From positions 1 to 42,314 of the forward strand of contig VEQS01000003.1 in the NCBI GenBank assembly GCA_018883105.1: a DNA stretch of 42,314 nucleotides. The letters run 5' to 3'. The stretch is from Phycisphaerales bacterium. Lineage in GTDB: Bacteria; Planctomycetota; Phycisphaerae; Phycisphaerales; SM1A02. Made by a program: the position numbers and the translations under genes. Positions within the stretch are counted from its first letter, which is position 1, and every line of letters starts with the position of its first letter. Below are positions 34,380-42,019 of this stretch, piece after piece. The notes below the pieces were generated by a model that searched no databases, was not told the origin of the DNA, and saw only the letters and a program-made list of their open reading frames with translations.

Positions 34380-35069
34380 TCAGGCCTTCCGCGGCACGCG
34401 CGAAAGGTCGAACTCCGCCGGCGGCGGGCACTCGGGGTTCACCCACTGGATGACCGCGGCCCAGCCGGCGCTCTCCTCGTCGTGCGGCAGGTAGCCGCGG
34501 ATCGCCGTGATCGCGTCCCAGCCGTCGTGCAGGTGCGCGGTCAGCACCGGGTCGGTGACCTCGGCGCGCTTCACGCGCCCGATGTAGTCGTCCGGCGCGA
34601 TCGCCGTGGAGACGCGGCCATACCCTGGCATGCGGCTGCCGCCCACCATGCGCCAGAGCCGCTTCGCCTGCACCAGGCCGCGCGTCGCCTCGGTGAGCGC
34701 GCGCCCGAGCCCATGGTGCTGGTGCCCGGGATGCACGAAGAGGTCGGCGCCGTACAGCGTGTGCCCCTTCGGGTCATGGTCGGAGAACGTCCCGCCTGCC
34801 GTCAGCGCATCCCACGAGTCGTCGACATGGAAGTGCATCATGTTGACGAGGAGCGTGAAGTGCGCGCCCGCGACCGCGGCCGACGGCACGTGCTCGACCA
34901 CGAACTGCCCCTCCGGGAAGAGCGCGTGGTGGGCGCGAAGCTCGCCCTCGGTATAGGGCCGCTCGGTCGGGTAGACGTCGGCGCAGATCGCGGAAATCTC
35001 GGCATGGTCGCCGTCGCGCATCGCGCGGATGACGTAGCCGTCGGGAAGGTGGCGCTGGGCGTGTTCCAT
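34380..35069 (-). CDS. GNAT-family N-acetyltransferase
   Basis: 229 residues. The acetyl-CoA pyrophosphate loop is [17 protein letters not shown] (Q/RxxGxG/A form) near the middle, preceded by the strand TLYGADLFV. The C-terminal half (GGSRMPGYG, then [37 protein letters not shown]) resembles the acetyltransferase half of bifunctional GNAT/carbon-nitrogen hydrolase proteins such as YhcX; here it stands alone. The acceptor is unknown. Because a lysine-aminomutase-like gene lies nearby, beta-lysine acetylation was considered, but the sequence does not resemble AblB. AGGAG (35077-35081) 7 nt before the ATG is a good ribosome-binding site. It lies between the helicase and thiolase genes on the same strand, 28 nt after the helicase stop. 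Confidence 0.78.
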   Translation of the reverse strand: MEHAQRHLPDGYVIRAMRDGDHAEISAICADVYPTERPYTEGELRAHHALFPEGQFVVEHVPSAAVAGAHFTLLVNMMHFHVDDSWDALTAGGTFSDHDPKGHTLYGADLFVHPGHQHHGLGRALTEATRGLVQAKRLWRMVGGSRMPGYGRVSTAIAPDDYIGRVKRAEVTDPVLTAHLHDGWDAITAIRGYLPHDEESAGWAAVIQWVNPECPPPAEFDLSRVPRKA

Positions 35070-35076
35070 GGCTTGG

Positions 35077-35081
35077 CTCCT
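35077..35081 (-). promoter_or_regulatory. Shine-Dalgarno site of the GNAT gene
   Basis: AGGAG on the minus strand, 7 nt before the ATG at 35069. It fixes this start and shows that SD-led genes occur beside the apparently leaderless ones. Confidence 0.6.
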
Positions 35082-35097
35082 GCTGCGATCGGGATTC

Positions 35098-36747
35098 TCA
35101 CTTCTTCGGCCGGATCCCGAGGTCGCGGTTCACCTTGAGCTTGCGCCCGCGCATCGTGGCGCCGCGCAGCGAGCGGATCACGTGGTCGACGTCGCGCGCC
35201 GGGAGCTCGACCAGAGAGTATCCCTCGGCGATCTCGATGTCGCCGATGGAGCGCGGGTTCACCCGCGCCTCGTTGGCGATCGCACCGACGATGTCGGCGG
35301 GACGCATGCCCATCCGCGTGCCGCCGGAGATGTAGATGCGCACCATGTCGCTCGACTCGGCGCGCCCGGGGGCGCGCTGCGGTCGCGCGAAGCTCTCGAT
35401 GACGGGGATGTGCGGCTCGTCGTGGGCGTCGCCATCCCCGTCTCCTTCCGACGCCTCGTGCGCCAGCCGGATGGCCGCGGCGGCCACGTCCATCGGGTCG
35501 AACTCGGATGCCAGCGCCTCCGCCACGGCCCGGTAGGCATCCAGGTCGCCGGCGACCACGGCGTCGCGCACGGCCGCGCGCGTCATGTCCATGCGGTGCG
35601 CCTTGACGTCCCGCGGCGTCGGCACGGTGCAGATGGCGATCCGCTGCTTGGTCGCGTGCTCGATGTTCCGCAGCAGCCGGTGCGCGCGCGGGTCGGCCAG
35701 AGTGATGGCCACGCCCTCGCGCCCGGCGCGACCCGTGCGCCCGATCCGGTGCACGTACGCCTCGGTGGAAGATGGCACGTCGAAGTTCACCACGTGCGTC
35801 AGGTGCTCGATGTCGATCCCGCGCGCGGCGACGTCGGTGGCCACGAGCAGGTCGACCGTGCCGCCGCGCGCGCGCGACATGACGCGGTCGCGCTCTGCCT
35901 GCGACATGCCGCCGTGCAGCGATGCCACGCGGTACCCGCGGCCGGACAGCCGGTCGGCCAGCTCGTCGACGTCCAGGCGCGTGCGGCAGAAGACGAGCGC
36001 GAGCGTCGGCGACTCGAGGTCGAGCACGCGGCCGAGCGCCGCCACCTTGTGTGCGCGCGGCACGATGTACGCCACCTGCCGGACCTTGGGCATCGACCCG
36101 GGCTTCGCGGCGTCGCGCGCGATCAGGATGCGCTCCGGGTCGCGCAGGTGCCGCTCCGCGATGGCCGCGATGCGCGGCGGCAGCGTCGCGGAGAAGAGCG
36201 CCGTCTGCCGGGTCTCGGGTGCGGCCTCCAGGATCAGCTCGAGGTCCTCGGCGAAGCCCATGTCGAGCATCTCGTCGGCCTCGTCGAGTGCGATCATGCG
36301 CACGTCGGCGAGGTCGAGCGTCTCGCGCCGAAGGTGGTCGAGCGCGCGCCCCGGCGTCGCCACCACCACGTGCGCCCCGCGACGAAGCCCCGCCACCTGG
36401 CGGTGGAACTCCTGGCCGCCGTAGATCGGCACCACCGAGGTGCCGAGCTTGCGCCCGTAGCGGTGGAAGGCCTCGGACACCTGGACGGCGAGTTCGCGCG
36501 TGGGCACGAGGACGAGGGCAAGCGGGCGGCCCGGGGCCGGGCGCTGGTCCGCGAGCCGCTGCAGGATCGGCAACGCGAACGCCGCCGTCTTGCCGGTGCC
36601 GGTCGCCGCCTGTCCGAGGAGATCGCGCCCCGCAAGCAGCGGCCCGATCGCCGCGCGCTGGATCGGCGTCGGCTCCTCGTAGCCGAGCGAAGCAAGCTCC
36701 GCGACGAGGTCCGCACCGAGCCCGATGTCCGCGAAGGTGTCGCTCAT
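35098..36747 (-). CDS. DEAD-box RNA helicase with DbpA-type RNA-binding domain
   Basis: 549 residues, ATP-dependent RNA helicase. All core motifs are present: Q motif (GYEEPTPIQ, to residue 30), Walker A ATGTGKT (48-54), PTRELA, TPGR, the DEAD box D155-D158, SATLP, and in the second RecA domain VFCRTR, VATDVAARGIDI and HRIGRTGRAG. The C-terminal 80 residues (about 470-549: RIYISGGTRMGMRPADIVGAI ... ) form the DbpA/CsdA RNA-binding domain, seen in helicases acting on 23S rRNA or in cold-shock RNA remodelling. An acidic linker precedes it. The start is the ATG at 36747, 6 nt after a TACCTT box; the frame is open far beyond but only across the divergent gene. DbpA and CsdA/DeaD cannot be separated here; the longer linker leans to CsdA. 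Confidence 0.93.
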   Translation of the reverse strand: MSDTFADIGLGADLVAELASLGYEEPTPIQRAAIGPLLAGRDLLGQAATGTGKTAAFALPILQRLADQRPAPGRPLALVLVPTRELAVQVSEAFHRYGRKLGTSVVPIYGGQEFHRQVAGLRRGAHVVVATPGRALDHLRRETLDLADVRMIALDEADEMLDMGFAEDLELILEAAPETRQTALFSATLPPRIAAIAERHLRDPERILIARDAAKPGSMPKVRQVAYIVPRAHKVAALGRVLDLESPTLALVFCRTRLDVDELADRLSGRGYRVASLHGGMSQAERDRVMSRARGGTVDLLVATDVAARGIDIEHLTHVVNFDVPSSTEAYVHRIGRTGRAGREGVAITLADPRAHRLLRNIEHATKQRIAICTVPTPRDVKAHRMDMTRAAVRDAVVAGDLDAYRAVAEALASEFDPMDVAAAAIRLAHEASEGDGDGDAHDEPHIPVIESFARPQRAPGRAESSDMVRIYISGGTRMGMRPADIVGAIANEARVNPRSIGDIEIAEGYSLVELPARDVDHVIRSLRGATMRGRKLKVNRDLGIRPKK

Positions 36748-36753
36748 CGGCAC

Positions 36754-36759
36754 AAGGTA
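36754..36759 (-). promoter_or_regulatory. Candidate -10 box, DEAD-box helicase gene
   Basis: TACCTT on the minus strand, 6 nt before the ATG at 36747, without a Shine-Dalgarno. Confidence 0.4.
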
Positions 36760-36765
36760 TTCGGA

Positions 36766-36778
36766 ACGCACGGTGCGT
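36766..36778. promoter_or_regulatory. Inverted repeat between divergent promoters
   Basis: ACGCAC-G-GTGCGT, a perfect 6-bp palindrome with a 1-nt centre, lying between the helicase -10 (36754-36759) and the DUF3754 -10 (36793-36798). It could be a shared operator. It is short, so chance is possible. Confidence 0.25.
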
Positions 36779-36792
36779 GCGTCGGCGCTCAC

Positions 36793-36798
36793 TACCAT
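36793..36798 (+). promoter_or_regulatory. Candidate -10 box, DUF3754 gene
   Basis: TACCAT, 12 nt before the ATG at 36811. The same CTACCATT precedes menF. Confidence 0.35.
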
Positions 36799-36810
36799 TC
36801 GCGCCCGGCC

Positions 36811-38016
36811 ATGACTCCTGCCCGGCCCACCGACCACTCGATCCCGGCGACGCTCGACGAGGTGCTGCGCTGGACCGAGGCGGACCACGCTCGTCCCGGC
36901 ACGCCCGCGGCCAAGACCGTGCGGCTCCTGGTGGCGCTGCTTCGCCTGGAGGCCGGCACGCGCGCCGACACCCTGAAGCGGCTGCATGAGGCCACGGTCG
37001 GCGCGGGCGGCGGCCCGGAGTCGCCCGCATGGGGAGCGCTGGTGGCCGCCCTCGGCGAGCTGATGCAGCGCGCCAACTACCGCGAGATCAGCGGCGCCGA
37101 GCTGCAGGAGGCGTTCGAGTCGCAGGCCCTCTCGGCGGTGCGGATCGAGGTGGACATGGAGGCGTTCAGCGCCATGCACATCCATGCCCGCGGCAAGGAG
37201 CGACGGAGCGAGGTCATCGTGTCGCTGTTCGGGCTGCGCAGGCGGCGCGTCGACTTCGACGTCCTCGACCGCGTGTTCGTCCTGACCTGCATGAACGACG
37301 CGCCCGCGCAGGACGCCCGGGTGAAGGGCCACGGCGGTGCGGACATCCGACCGGTGCGGCTGAACCTGAAGCTCTTCCGAGGCATCCCGGTGCCCGACAT
37401 GGAGATGCTGCTGCCGAACACGCGGCTGCGAATGCGCCGCATCGACCAGGCGGTCGTCTTCGTGCCGGCGGCGATCAGCATCGGGCTGGCGGCGTCGAAG
37501 GTGCTCTTCTCGATCACCGCGATCATCGGCCTGGTCAAGTTCTGGATCGGCCTCCAGCAGGAACATCCGGTCGCAAGCGGCGGCTGGGGCCTGGTGGCGG
37601 CCGGATCGTTCACGCTGCTCGGGATCACCATGGGCGCGTGGACCAAGTACCAGAAGCGACGGCTCGAGTACGCCAACGCGCACTCGAACACGCTCTACTT
37701 CCAGACGCTCGACAGCGAGGCCGGCGCGTTCCTTCGCGTGATCGACGAGGCGTTCGAGGAGGAAGCCAAGGAGTCGGTGCTCGCGTGGGCGTTCCTGCAC
37801 GCGCACGGGCCCGCGTCGGAGCGGGCGCTCGACGAGCGGATCGAGCGGTGGATCCACGAACGCACCGGGCGCCACTGCGACTTCGAGGTGGACGACGCCC
37901 TCGCGAAGCTCGCGCGCCTCGGATTGGCGGCGCGCGCCGGCGAGACGTGGACGGCCACCGCCCCCGATGCCGCGGCCGCCGGGCTGCGCGCCCGATGGGA
38001 CGCGGCGGCCGGCTGA
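36811..38016 (+). CDS. DUF3754 (TMEM143-type) membrane protein
   Basis: 401 residues. The N-terminal soluble part contains NYREISGAELQEAF and IEVDMEAFSAMHIHARGKERR, the opening pattern of DUF3754/TMEM143 proteins. Two hydrophobic segments follow, at about 214-246 (AVVFVPAAISIGLAASKVLF ...) and 257-279 (GLVAAGSFTLLGITMGAW). A cytoplasmic C-terminal domain has NTLYFQTLDSEAGAFLRVIDEA and looks winged-helix-like at the end. No enzymatic motif is known for the family, and its function is unknown in bacteria. The start ATG is the first in the region after the divergent helicase promoter. It is a single gene; the dienelactone-hydrolase-like gene converges on it 19 nt away. Confidence 0.78.
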   Translation: MTPARPTDHSIPATLDEVLRWTEADHARPGTPAAKTVRLLVALLRLEAGTRADTLKRLHEATVGAGGGPESPAWGALVAALGELMQRANYREISGAELQEAFESQALSAVRIEVDMEAFSAMHIHARGKERRSEVIVSLFGLRRRRVDFDVLDRVFVLTCMNDAPAQDARVKGHGGADIRPVRLNLKLFRGIPVPDMEMLLPNTRLRMRRIDQAVVFVPAAISIGLAASKVLFSITAIIGLVKFWIGLQQEHPVASGGWGLVAAGSFTLLGITMGAWTKYQKRRLEYANAHSNTLYFQTLDSEAGAFLRVIDEAFEEEAKESVLAWAFLHAHGPASERALDERIERWIHERTGRHCDFEVDDALAKLARLGLAARAGETWTATAPDAAAAGLRARWDAAAG

Positions 38017-38030
38017 CGGGGCGCCGGCCG
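38006..38030. terminator. Possible hairpin between convergent genes
   Basis: CGGCCGGC / GCCGGCCG, an 8-bp perfect stem with a 9-nt loop over the DUF3754 stop codon. It has no T-run. It may serve the convergent pair; the call is weak in DNA this GC-rich. Confidence 0.3.
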
Positions 38031-38035
38031 GGGCC

Positions 38036-38809
38036 TCATCCCGCCTTTGGCCACGGGCACGTCTTGACGCGCAAATCCCAGTGCGGCCCGAAAACCTCGG
38101 CCAGGAAGTCCTTGGTCATCTCGAAGCTGCGCGCGTCGGCGAGCGGGTTGAACTGCATGCCGTTCGCCGCGTCCTGCGCCTGCGGGTTCGTGAACGCGTG
38201 GCCGCAGCCGCCGAAGCCGTGGACCTGCCAGTCGGCGCCGTGGTCGTGCATCTCGCGCGCGAAGTCGAGCACCGCCTGCGGGCGCGCCATCGGGTCGTTC
38301 CAGCCGTGCAGCGCCAGCACGCGCGCACCCATCGTGGTGGCACGCCGCACCTGCGCGGCTTCGAAGGCGCCGAGCAGACCGTGCAGGCTCACCACCCCGC
38401 GCACGCCGGGCGTTCCCCACCGCGCGACATCCAGCGCGCACAGGCCGCCGAAGCAGAAGCCGATCGCGCCGATCCGGTCGGCATCGACCATGGGAAGCGA
38501 CTTCAGGTGGCGGATGGCCGCCTCGGCACGCTGGCGCAGCAGGCCGCGGTCCTTGACGAGCGGGGTCATGAGCGCGCCGTTCTCGTCGGGGTTCGAACCG
38601 CGCTTGCCGGCGCCGTACATGTCGACCGCAAGCGCCGCGTAGCCGAGCCCCGAGAGCCACTCCGCCTTCTCGCGCTCGAACGCCGAGCATCCCGACCACT
38701 GGTGGAAGACGAGCACCCCAGGCCGGCGCTGCGTGCGTGCCCCGTCGAAGGCCAGGTAGCCCTCGTACGTGGCGGATCCGTCGGAATAGGTCTCGTTGGC
38801 GGCATGCAT
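38036..38809 (-). CDS. Dienelactone-hydrolase-family protein
   Basis: 257 residues, alpha/beta hydrolase of the DLH family. The nucleophile elbow is GFCFGGLCAL, with cysteine in the nucleophile position as in dienelactone hydrolase. A VLALHGWNDPMA strand carries the Asp, and the His is in GFGGCGHAFTNP. The N-terminal LVFHQWSGCS and AVDMYGAGKRG are typical of the group. Family members hydrolyse dienelactone in chlorocatechol breakdown, but most homologues outside aromatic-degradation operons have unknown substrates, and no pca or clc ring-cleavage gene is near. No signal peptide is seen. The start is the ATG at 38809 (MHAANETYSDG); the frame is open upstream to 38956 through a hairpin-rich leader, which I take as non-coding. 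Confidence 0.83.
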   Translation of the reverse strand: MHAANETYSDGSATYEGYLAFDGARTQRRPGVLVFHQWSGCSAFEREKAEWLSGLGYAALAVDMYGAGKRGSNPDENGALMTPLVKDRGLLRQRAEAAIRHLKSLPMVDADRIGAIGFCFGGLCALDVARWGTPGVRGVVSLHGLLGAFEAAQVRRATTMGARVLALHGWNDPMARPQAVLDFAREMHDHGADWQVHGFGGCGHAFTNPQAQDAANGMQFNPLADARSFEMTKDFLAEVFGPHWDLRVKTCPWPKAG

Positions 38810-38821
38810 GGTGGGGGGTGT

Positions 38822-38858
38822 CCTGGTGCGGCGGGCCACGTGGGGCCCGCGGACCAGG
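38822..38858 (-). promoter_or_regulatory. Two-part leader hairpin upstream of the DLH-type gene
   Basis: An outer stem CCTGGT/ACCAGG (38822-38827 / 38853-38858) and an inner stem GCGGGCC/GGCCCGC (38831-38837 / 38844-38850) enclose a 6-nt loop. With the -10 candidate at 38862-38867 the transcript would begin inside or next to this structure. It could stabilise the mRNA or regulate translation. The sequence resembles no riboswitch I know. Confidence 0.4.
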
Positions 38859-38861
38859 CGC

Positions 38862-38867
38862 ATCGTA
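38862..38867 (-). promoter_or_regulatory. Candidate -10 box, DLH-type gene
   Basis: TACGAT on the minus strand, about 53 nt upstream of the ATG at 38809. Unlike most boxes here it would leave a leader of about 45 nt. Confidence 0.3.
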
Positions 38868-38958
38868 GGAACCCGCCATGCACGGATGCCCGGCGGGAAT
38901 CTCGGGAAAAATGGCGGCCTTTCCCGGAACGCGTCCGCGCCATGCCCACCATGCACGC

Positions 38959-40296
38959 ATGCAACGCGAAGCGTTCATCGTCGTGACGGCGGCGTGCCTG
39001 TCCGCGGCCGGCGCCTGGGGCGCGGAGGGACCGCCGGTTCGCTGGCGGCCGCTCGGCGTCCTGGAGGCGGCCTCGGCCGACCGGGCGGCGGTCGGGCCGC
39101 GCGTCGCCTTCGGCCCGGACGGCCGACTCTGGATCGGCCCGTCGCGCGACATGGATGTCGGCGACGGGCCCGCGCGGGTGCATGCGGTGACGCTGCCGCA
39201 CGGATGGCCGTCCGAGGCCGCGGCGTGGATGACGCTCACGCATCCCGGTGCCGACCGCTCGGCCGGGATCGGCGCGGCGATCGCATGCACGGCCCGCGTG
39301 GTGGCGCTGGGCGCACCGCATGCCGGGTGCGGGCACGATGCGTGCGACGCCGGCCACGTGCTGCTGCACGCGCCCGGGCAACGCGGCGCCACCGTGCTTG
39401 CGCCGCCGAGCGCCGAGCCCGGTGCCCAGTTCGGAGCGGCCGTGGCCGCTGCCGGTGACCTGCTTGCCGTCGGCAGCCCGCGCGCCGACGGCGGCCCGGA
39501 CGCCGCCGACGCCGGAGCGGTCGACGTCTTCGGCATCGCGGCGGGCCCCGACGGCACGCTGCACGCACGACCCATCGCACGGCTTGCCCCACCGACGCAG
39601 TCCACGAGCGGACGGTTCGGGGCATCCATCGCGACCGACGGCGATCGCATCGCCGTCGGCGAGCCCGGGGCGGGGACCGGCACGCCCCGCCCCGGCGCCG
39701 TGCATGTGTTCCGCCGCCACGGCGATGCGTGGCGGCTCGAGGTCACCTTGCGCGCGTCCGCGGGTGCGGTCGGATGGCACGGTGCCGCCGTCGCACTCGC
39801 GGGCGCAAACCTCCTGGTGGGTGCGCCGGTCGCACGCCCATGGGGCGCGGGCACGCCGCGGGTCGGCGCCGTGGAGCACTGGCAGCTCTCGCCCGCCGGG
39901 TGGCGCCGCGTGCGCACGGTCGCTCCGGACGATGCTGCAGGCGAGGGCGCGGGGTTCGGCAGCGCGCTCGCGATCCTGGGCGACACGGCGGCCATCGGCT
40001 CACCCGGGGATGACCTGCTCGGCGAGGACGCCGGCGCCGCGTACGTGTGCGACCTCGCGACCGGACGCGCCGACCGGCTCGACGCGCAACGCGCGGGCAC
40101 GGGCGACGGGCTCGGCGCAAGCCTGTCGTTCGGGCTCGTTCCCGGCGCCGCACGAGAGCGCGCACGCCTCGTCCTGGCGGTCGCCGGACGCCGTGACCCG
40201 GAGGCCGCGCCGCACGCCGGCGCCGTCGAGTGCTTCACGCCGGGGCCGCTGCGCCTGGCCGGCGCGCGCGGCTCACGCCTCCGGCACCTCGCATGA
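38959..40296 (+). CDS. Secreted FG-GAP repeat protein
   Basis: 445 residues. The signal peptide is about 1-22 (MQREAFIVVTAACLSAAGAWGA). The body has at least five repeats of the FG-GAP (integrin-alpha-like propeller) type: QFGAAVAAAGDLLAVGSPRAD, RFGASIATDGDRIAVGEPGAG, WHGAAVALAGANLLVGAPVAR, GFGSALAILGDTAAIGSPGDD and LGASLSFGLV, each followed by GAVxVF- or AAYVCD-type strands. These propellers usually bind ligands or other proteins on the cell surface; no enzyme domain is present and no dockerin tail is visible. The start is chosen at the ATG that opens the signal peptide (38959) although the frame begins further upstream. The 3' end overlaps the convergent dus gene by 24 nt. Confidence 0.8.
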   Translation: MQREAFIVVTAACLSAAGAWGAEGPPVRWRPLGVLEAASADRAAVGPRVAFGPDGRLWIGPSRDMDVGDGPARVHAVTLPHGWPSEAAAWMTLTHPGADRSAGIGAAIACTARVVALGAPHAGCGHDACDAGHVLLHAPGQRGATVLAPPSAEPGAQFGAAVAAAGDLLAVGSPRADGGPDAADAGAVDVFGIAAGPDGTLHARPIARLAPPTQSTSGRFGASIATDGDRIAVGEPGAGTGTPRPGAVHVFRRHGDAWRLEVTLRASAGAVGWHGAAVALAGANLLVGAPVARPWGAGTPRVGAVEHWQLSPAGWRRVRTVAPDDAAGEGAGFGSALAILGDTAAIGSPGDDLLGEDAGAAYVCDLATGRADRLDAQRAGTGDGLGASLSFGLVPGAARERARLVLAVAGRRDPEAAPHAGAVECFTPGPLRLAGARGSRLRHLA

Positions 40297-41502
40297 CGTG
40301 TCGGCACCGTCCATCGCGGCCGCGGCACCGTCCTCCGGAACCACCGCGGGCGCCCACCCCATCGCGTGCGCGCGTGCCTGTGCGGCCTCGCCGTAGTGGC
40401 GGTCGATCACCGCCGTCCACTCGGCGCCGGTCTCGCAGCGGATGAAGTCGTGCTTCACGTCGGCCGCCCACGGGTGGTGGCGCGCGAACTTGATGCCGAA
40501 CTTGCGCATGTGCCGCCCCGTGCGCGGCGCGCCATGGATCACCTCGCTGAAGCGCCAGTGCGCCAGCAGCACGTCGCGCTGCTCGGCGATCGACGGCCCG
40601 ACCGGCGCGCGCCCGGCCATCATCTCGCGCGCCTGGCGGAAGATCCACGGGTTGCCGATGCAGCCGCGCGCCACGCTCACCGCGTGCACGCCGCACATGT
40701 CCATCATGCGGAAGACGTCGTGCACCGTCCAGATGTCGCCCGACCCGAAGATCGGCCGGTCGGGGTGGCGCGCCACCAGGTCGCGCAGGAACTCCCAGCG
40801 CCCCGGGCCCGTGTAGCGCTGCTCAACGGTGCGGCAGTGGACGGTGGCCCAGAGGTACCCGTGCTCGTACGCCGCGTCGAAGATGCGCTCGAAGGCCATG
40901 GCCATCGACGGGGTGTCGTCGTAGGCGCGGCGCAGCTTGACGGTGCAGGGGATCGACGCCGGCACCGCCGCGCGCACGGCGCGCAGGATGTCGACGGCAT
41001 CCCCCGGGTGCGCCAGGAAGTGGCCGCCGCGCGCACGCCGGCGGATCTTCTTCACCGGGCACGCCAGGTTCACGTCGATCACCTCGTAGCCCATCCCGGC
41101 CAGGATCTCGGAGCCCCGGGCCATCTCGTCGGGGTCGCTCCCCATGATCTGCCCGGCGATCGGGTGGTCGTCGAGCCCCGCGGCGCGGTTCTCCTCCAGC
41201 TCGCCCATCCCCACCTCGCTCGCGATCAGGTCGGGATCCTCCTTGCGCCGGCCCTTGCCGCCGTTGATGAGCGTGCGGTCGAGGAGTGCCTCGGTGACGC
41301 AGAACGGGGCCCCGTGCGTGCGCGCCACCAGCCGCATCGCGCCGTCGGAGTAGCCGGCCAGCCCCGCCTGGAAGAAGGGCGCGTCGAAGCCCGGGACATG
41401 CGCCAGGATGCGCGGATCGGCACGCACCATGCGGGCAGTCTCCGCGACCGGCCGCGACAGCGTGCGCGGGGGGATGGCGGAGGGTTCGAGCTCGACGCCC
41501 AT
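40273..41502 (-). CDS. dus: tRNA-dihydrouridine synthase
   Basis: 409 residues, FMN- and NADPH-dependent reductase that makes dihydrouridine in the tRNA D arm. The TIM-barrel start is FFQAGLAGYSDGAMRLVAR. The catalytic cysteine is in NLACPVKKIRRRARGG, where bacterial Dus proteins usually read NxGCPxxK. VKLRRAYDD, TVHCRTVEQRYTG, FGSGDIWTVHD and VSVARGCIGNPWIF are the substrate- and FMN-phosphate-binding segments. It is longer than DusA/B/C (310-345), with extra residues at both ends. The start is taken as ATG at 41502, preceded by GAAGG at about 10 nt; an ATG at 41529 is possible but overlaps the -10 candidate. The subclass (DusA, B or C) is not determined. Confidence 0.88.
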   Translation of the reverse strand: MGVELEPSAIPPRTLSRPVAETARMVRADPRILAHVPGFDAPFFQAGLAGYSDGAMRLVARTHGAPFCVTEALLDRTLINGGKGRRKEDPDLIASEVGMGELEENRAAGLDDHPIAGQIMGSDPDEMARGSEILAGMGYEVIDVNLACPVKKIRRRARGGHFLAHPGDAVDILRAVRAAVPASIPCTVKLRRAYDDTPSMAMAFERIFDAAYEHGYLWATVHCRTVEQRYTGPGRWEFLRDLVARHPDRPIFGSGDIWTVHDVFRMMDMCGVHAVSVARGCIGNPWIFRQAREMMAGRAPVGPSIAEQRDVLLAHWRFSEVIHGAPRTGRHMRKFGIKFARHHPWAADVKHDFIRCETGAEWTAVIDRHYGEAAQARAHAMGWAPAVVPEDGAAAAMDGADTSCEVPEA

Positions 41503-41526
41503 GGTGCGCGGACCTTCGGACTGGGG

Positions 41527-41533
41527 CATACTA
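41527..41533. promoter_or_regulatory. Overlapping divergent -10 boxes
   Basis: CATACTA on the plus strand contains CATACT (41527-41532), 10 nt before the small exported-protein gene. The complementary strand contains TAGTAT (41533-41528), 26 nt before the dus ATG at 41502. The two promoters would share the same base pairs and could exclude each other. Confidence 0.35.
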
Positions 41534-41542
41534 CGGGCGCCG

Positions 41543-41989
41543 ATGCGCGCGCTTCCCAAGGTCCTCGTGGTCCTCGCGGCCGTCGCCTGCACCGCCGCGG
41601 GCGCGTGCCAGCGCTACCCGTACGACCCGACGAAGGCGACGCGGGCCTATCCCGCGCAGCTCGGGCAGGGCTCGCTCGTCGACATCCAGGTGATCCCGGA
41701 CATCGGCAACGGCAACATCAAGCTCGTGAACGCCACGGGCACCACCTACCGCGACTTCGACCTCTGGCTCAACCAGCGCTACGTGCGCCATGTCGACGAA
41801 CTCGGCTCCGGCCGCACCCTCGAGCTGCCGGTCGAGAGCTTCTGGGACGAGCGCGGCGAGGGACCGTTCCCGGGCGGGTGGTTCCGCTACTACCAGCCGA
41901 CGCCCATCGTCCTGGTGCAGATCCAGGTGGCCCCGGACAAGCCGCTCGTCGGCCTGGTCACCAAGCCGCCGGACGCCGACCGGCGCTGA
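41543..41989 (+). CDS. Small exported protein, possible lipoprotein, unknown function
   Basis: 148 residues. The N-terminus MRALPKVLVVLAAVACTAAGACQRYPYD has a signal-peptide shape and ends in a cysteine that could be lipidated, but AAGAC is a poor lipobox (no Leu at -3), so the lipid anchor is uncertain. The mature part is about 125 residues, predicted mostly beta: VDIQVIPDIGNGNIKLVNATG, YRDFDLWLNQRYVRHVDEL, LELPVESFWDERG and PIVLVQIQVAP. I do not recognise the family. It is divergent from dus and convergent with thyX. The start is the only ATG before the hydrophobic segment. Confidence 0.65.
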   Translation: MRALPKVLVVLAAVACTAAGACQRYPYDPTKATRAYPAQLGQGSLVDIQVIPDIGNGNIKLVNATGTTYRDFDLWLNQRYVRHVDELGSGRTLELPVESFWDERGEGPFPGGWFRYYQPTPIVLVQIQVAPDKPLVGLVTKPPDADRR

Positions 41990-42019
41990 CGGCGACACGG
42001 GGCGCGCCGCCGGACACGC

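Noticed and set aside
34380-35069. GNAT protein as beta-lysine N6-acetyltransferase (AblB)
   Set aside because: Its sequence resembles the acetyltransferase half of GNAT/carbon-nitrogen hydrolase proteins, and it is transcribed with the helicase and thiolase genes, not with the aminomutase.
38036-38809. Dienelactone hydrolase as part of a beta-ketoadipate cluster with the PcaIJF-like genes
   Set aside because: It is several kilobases away with unrelated genes between, and no ring-cleavage or lactone-forming enzyme is present.
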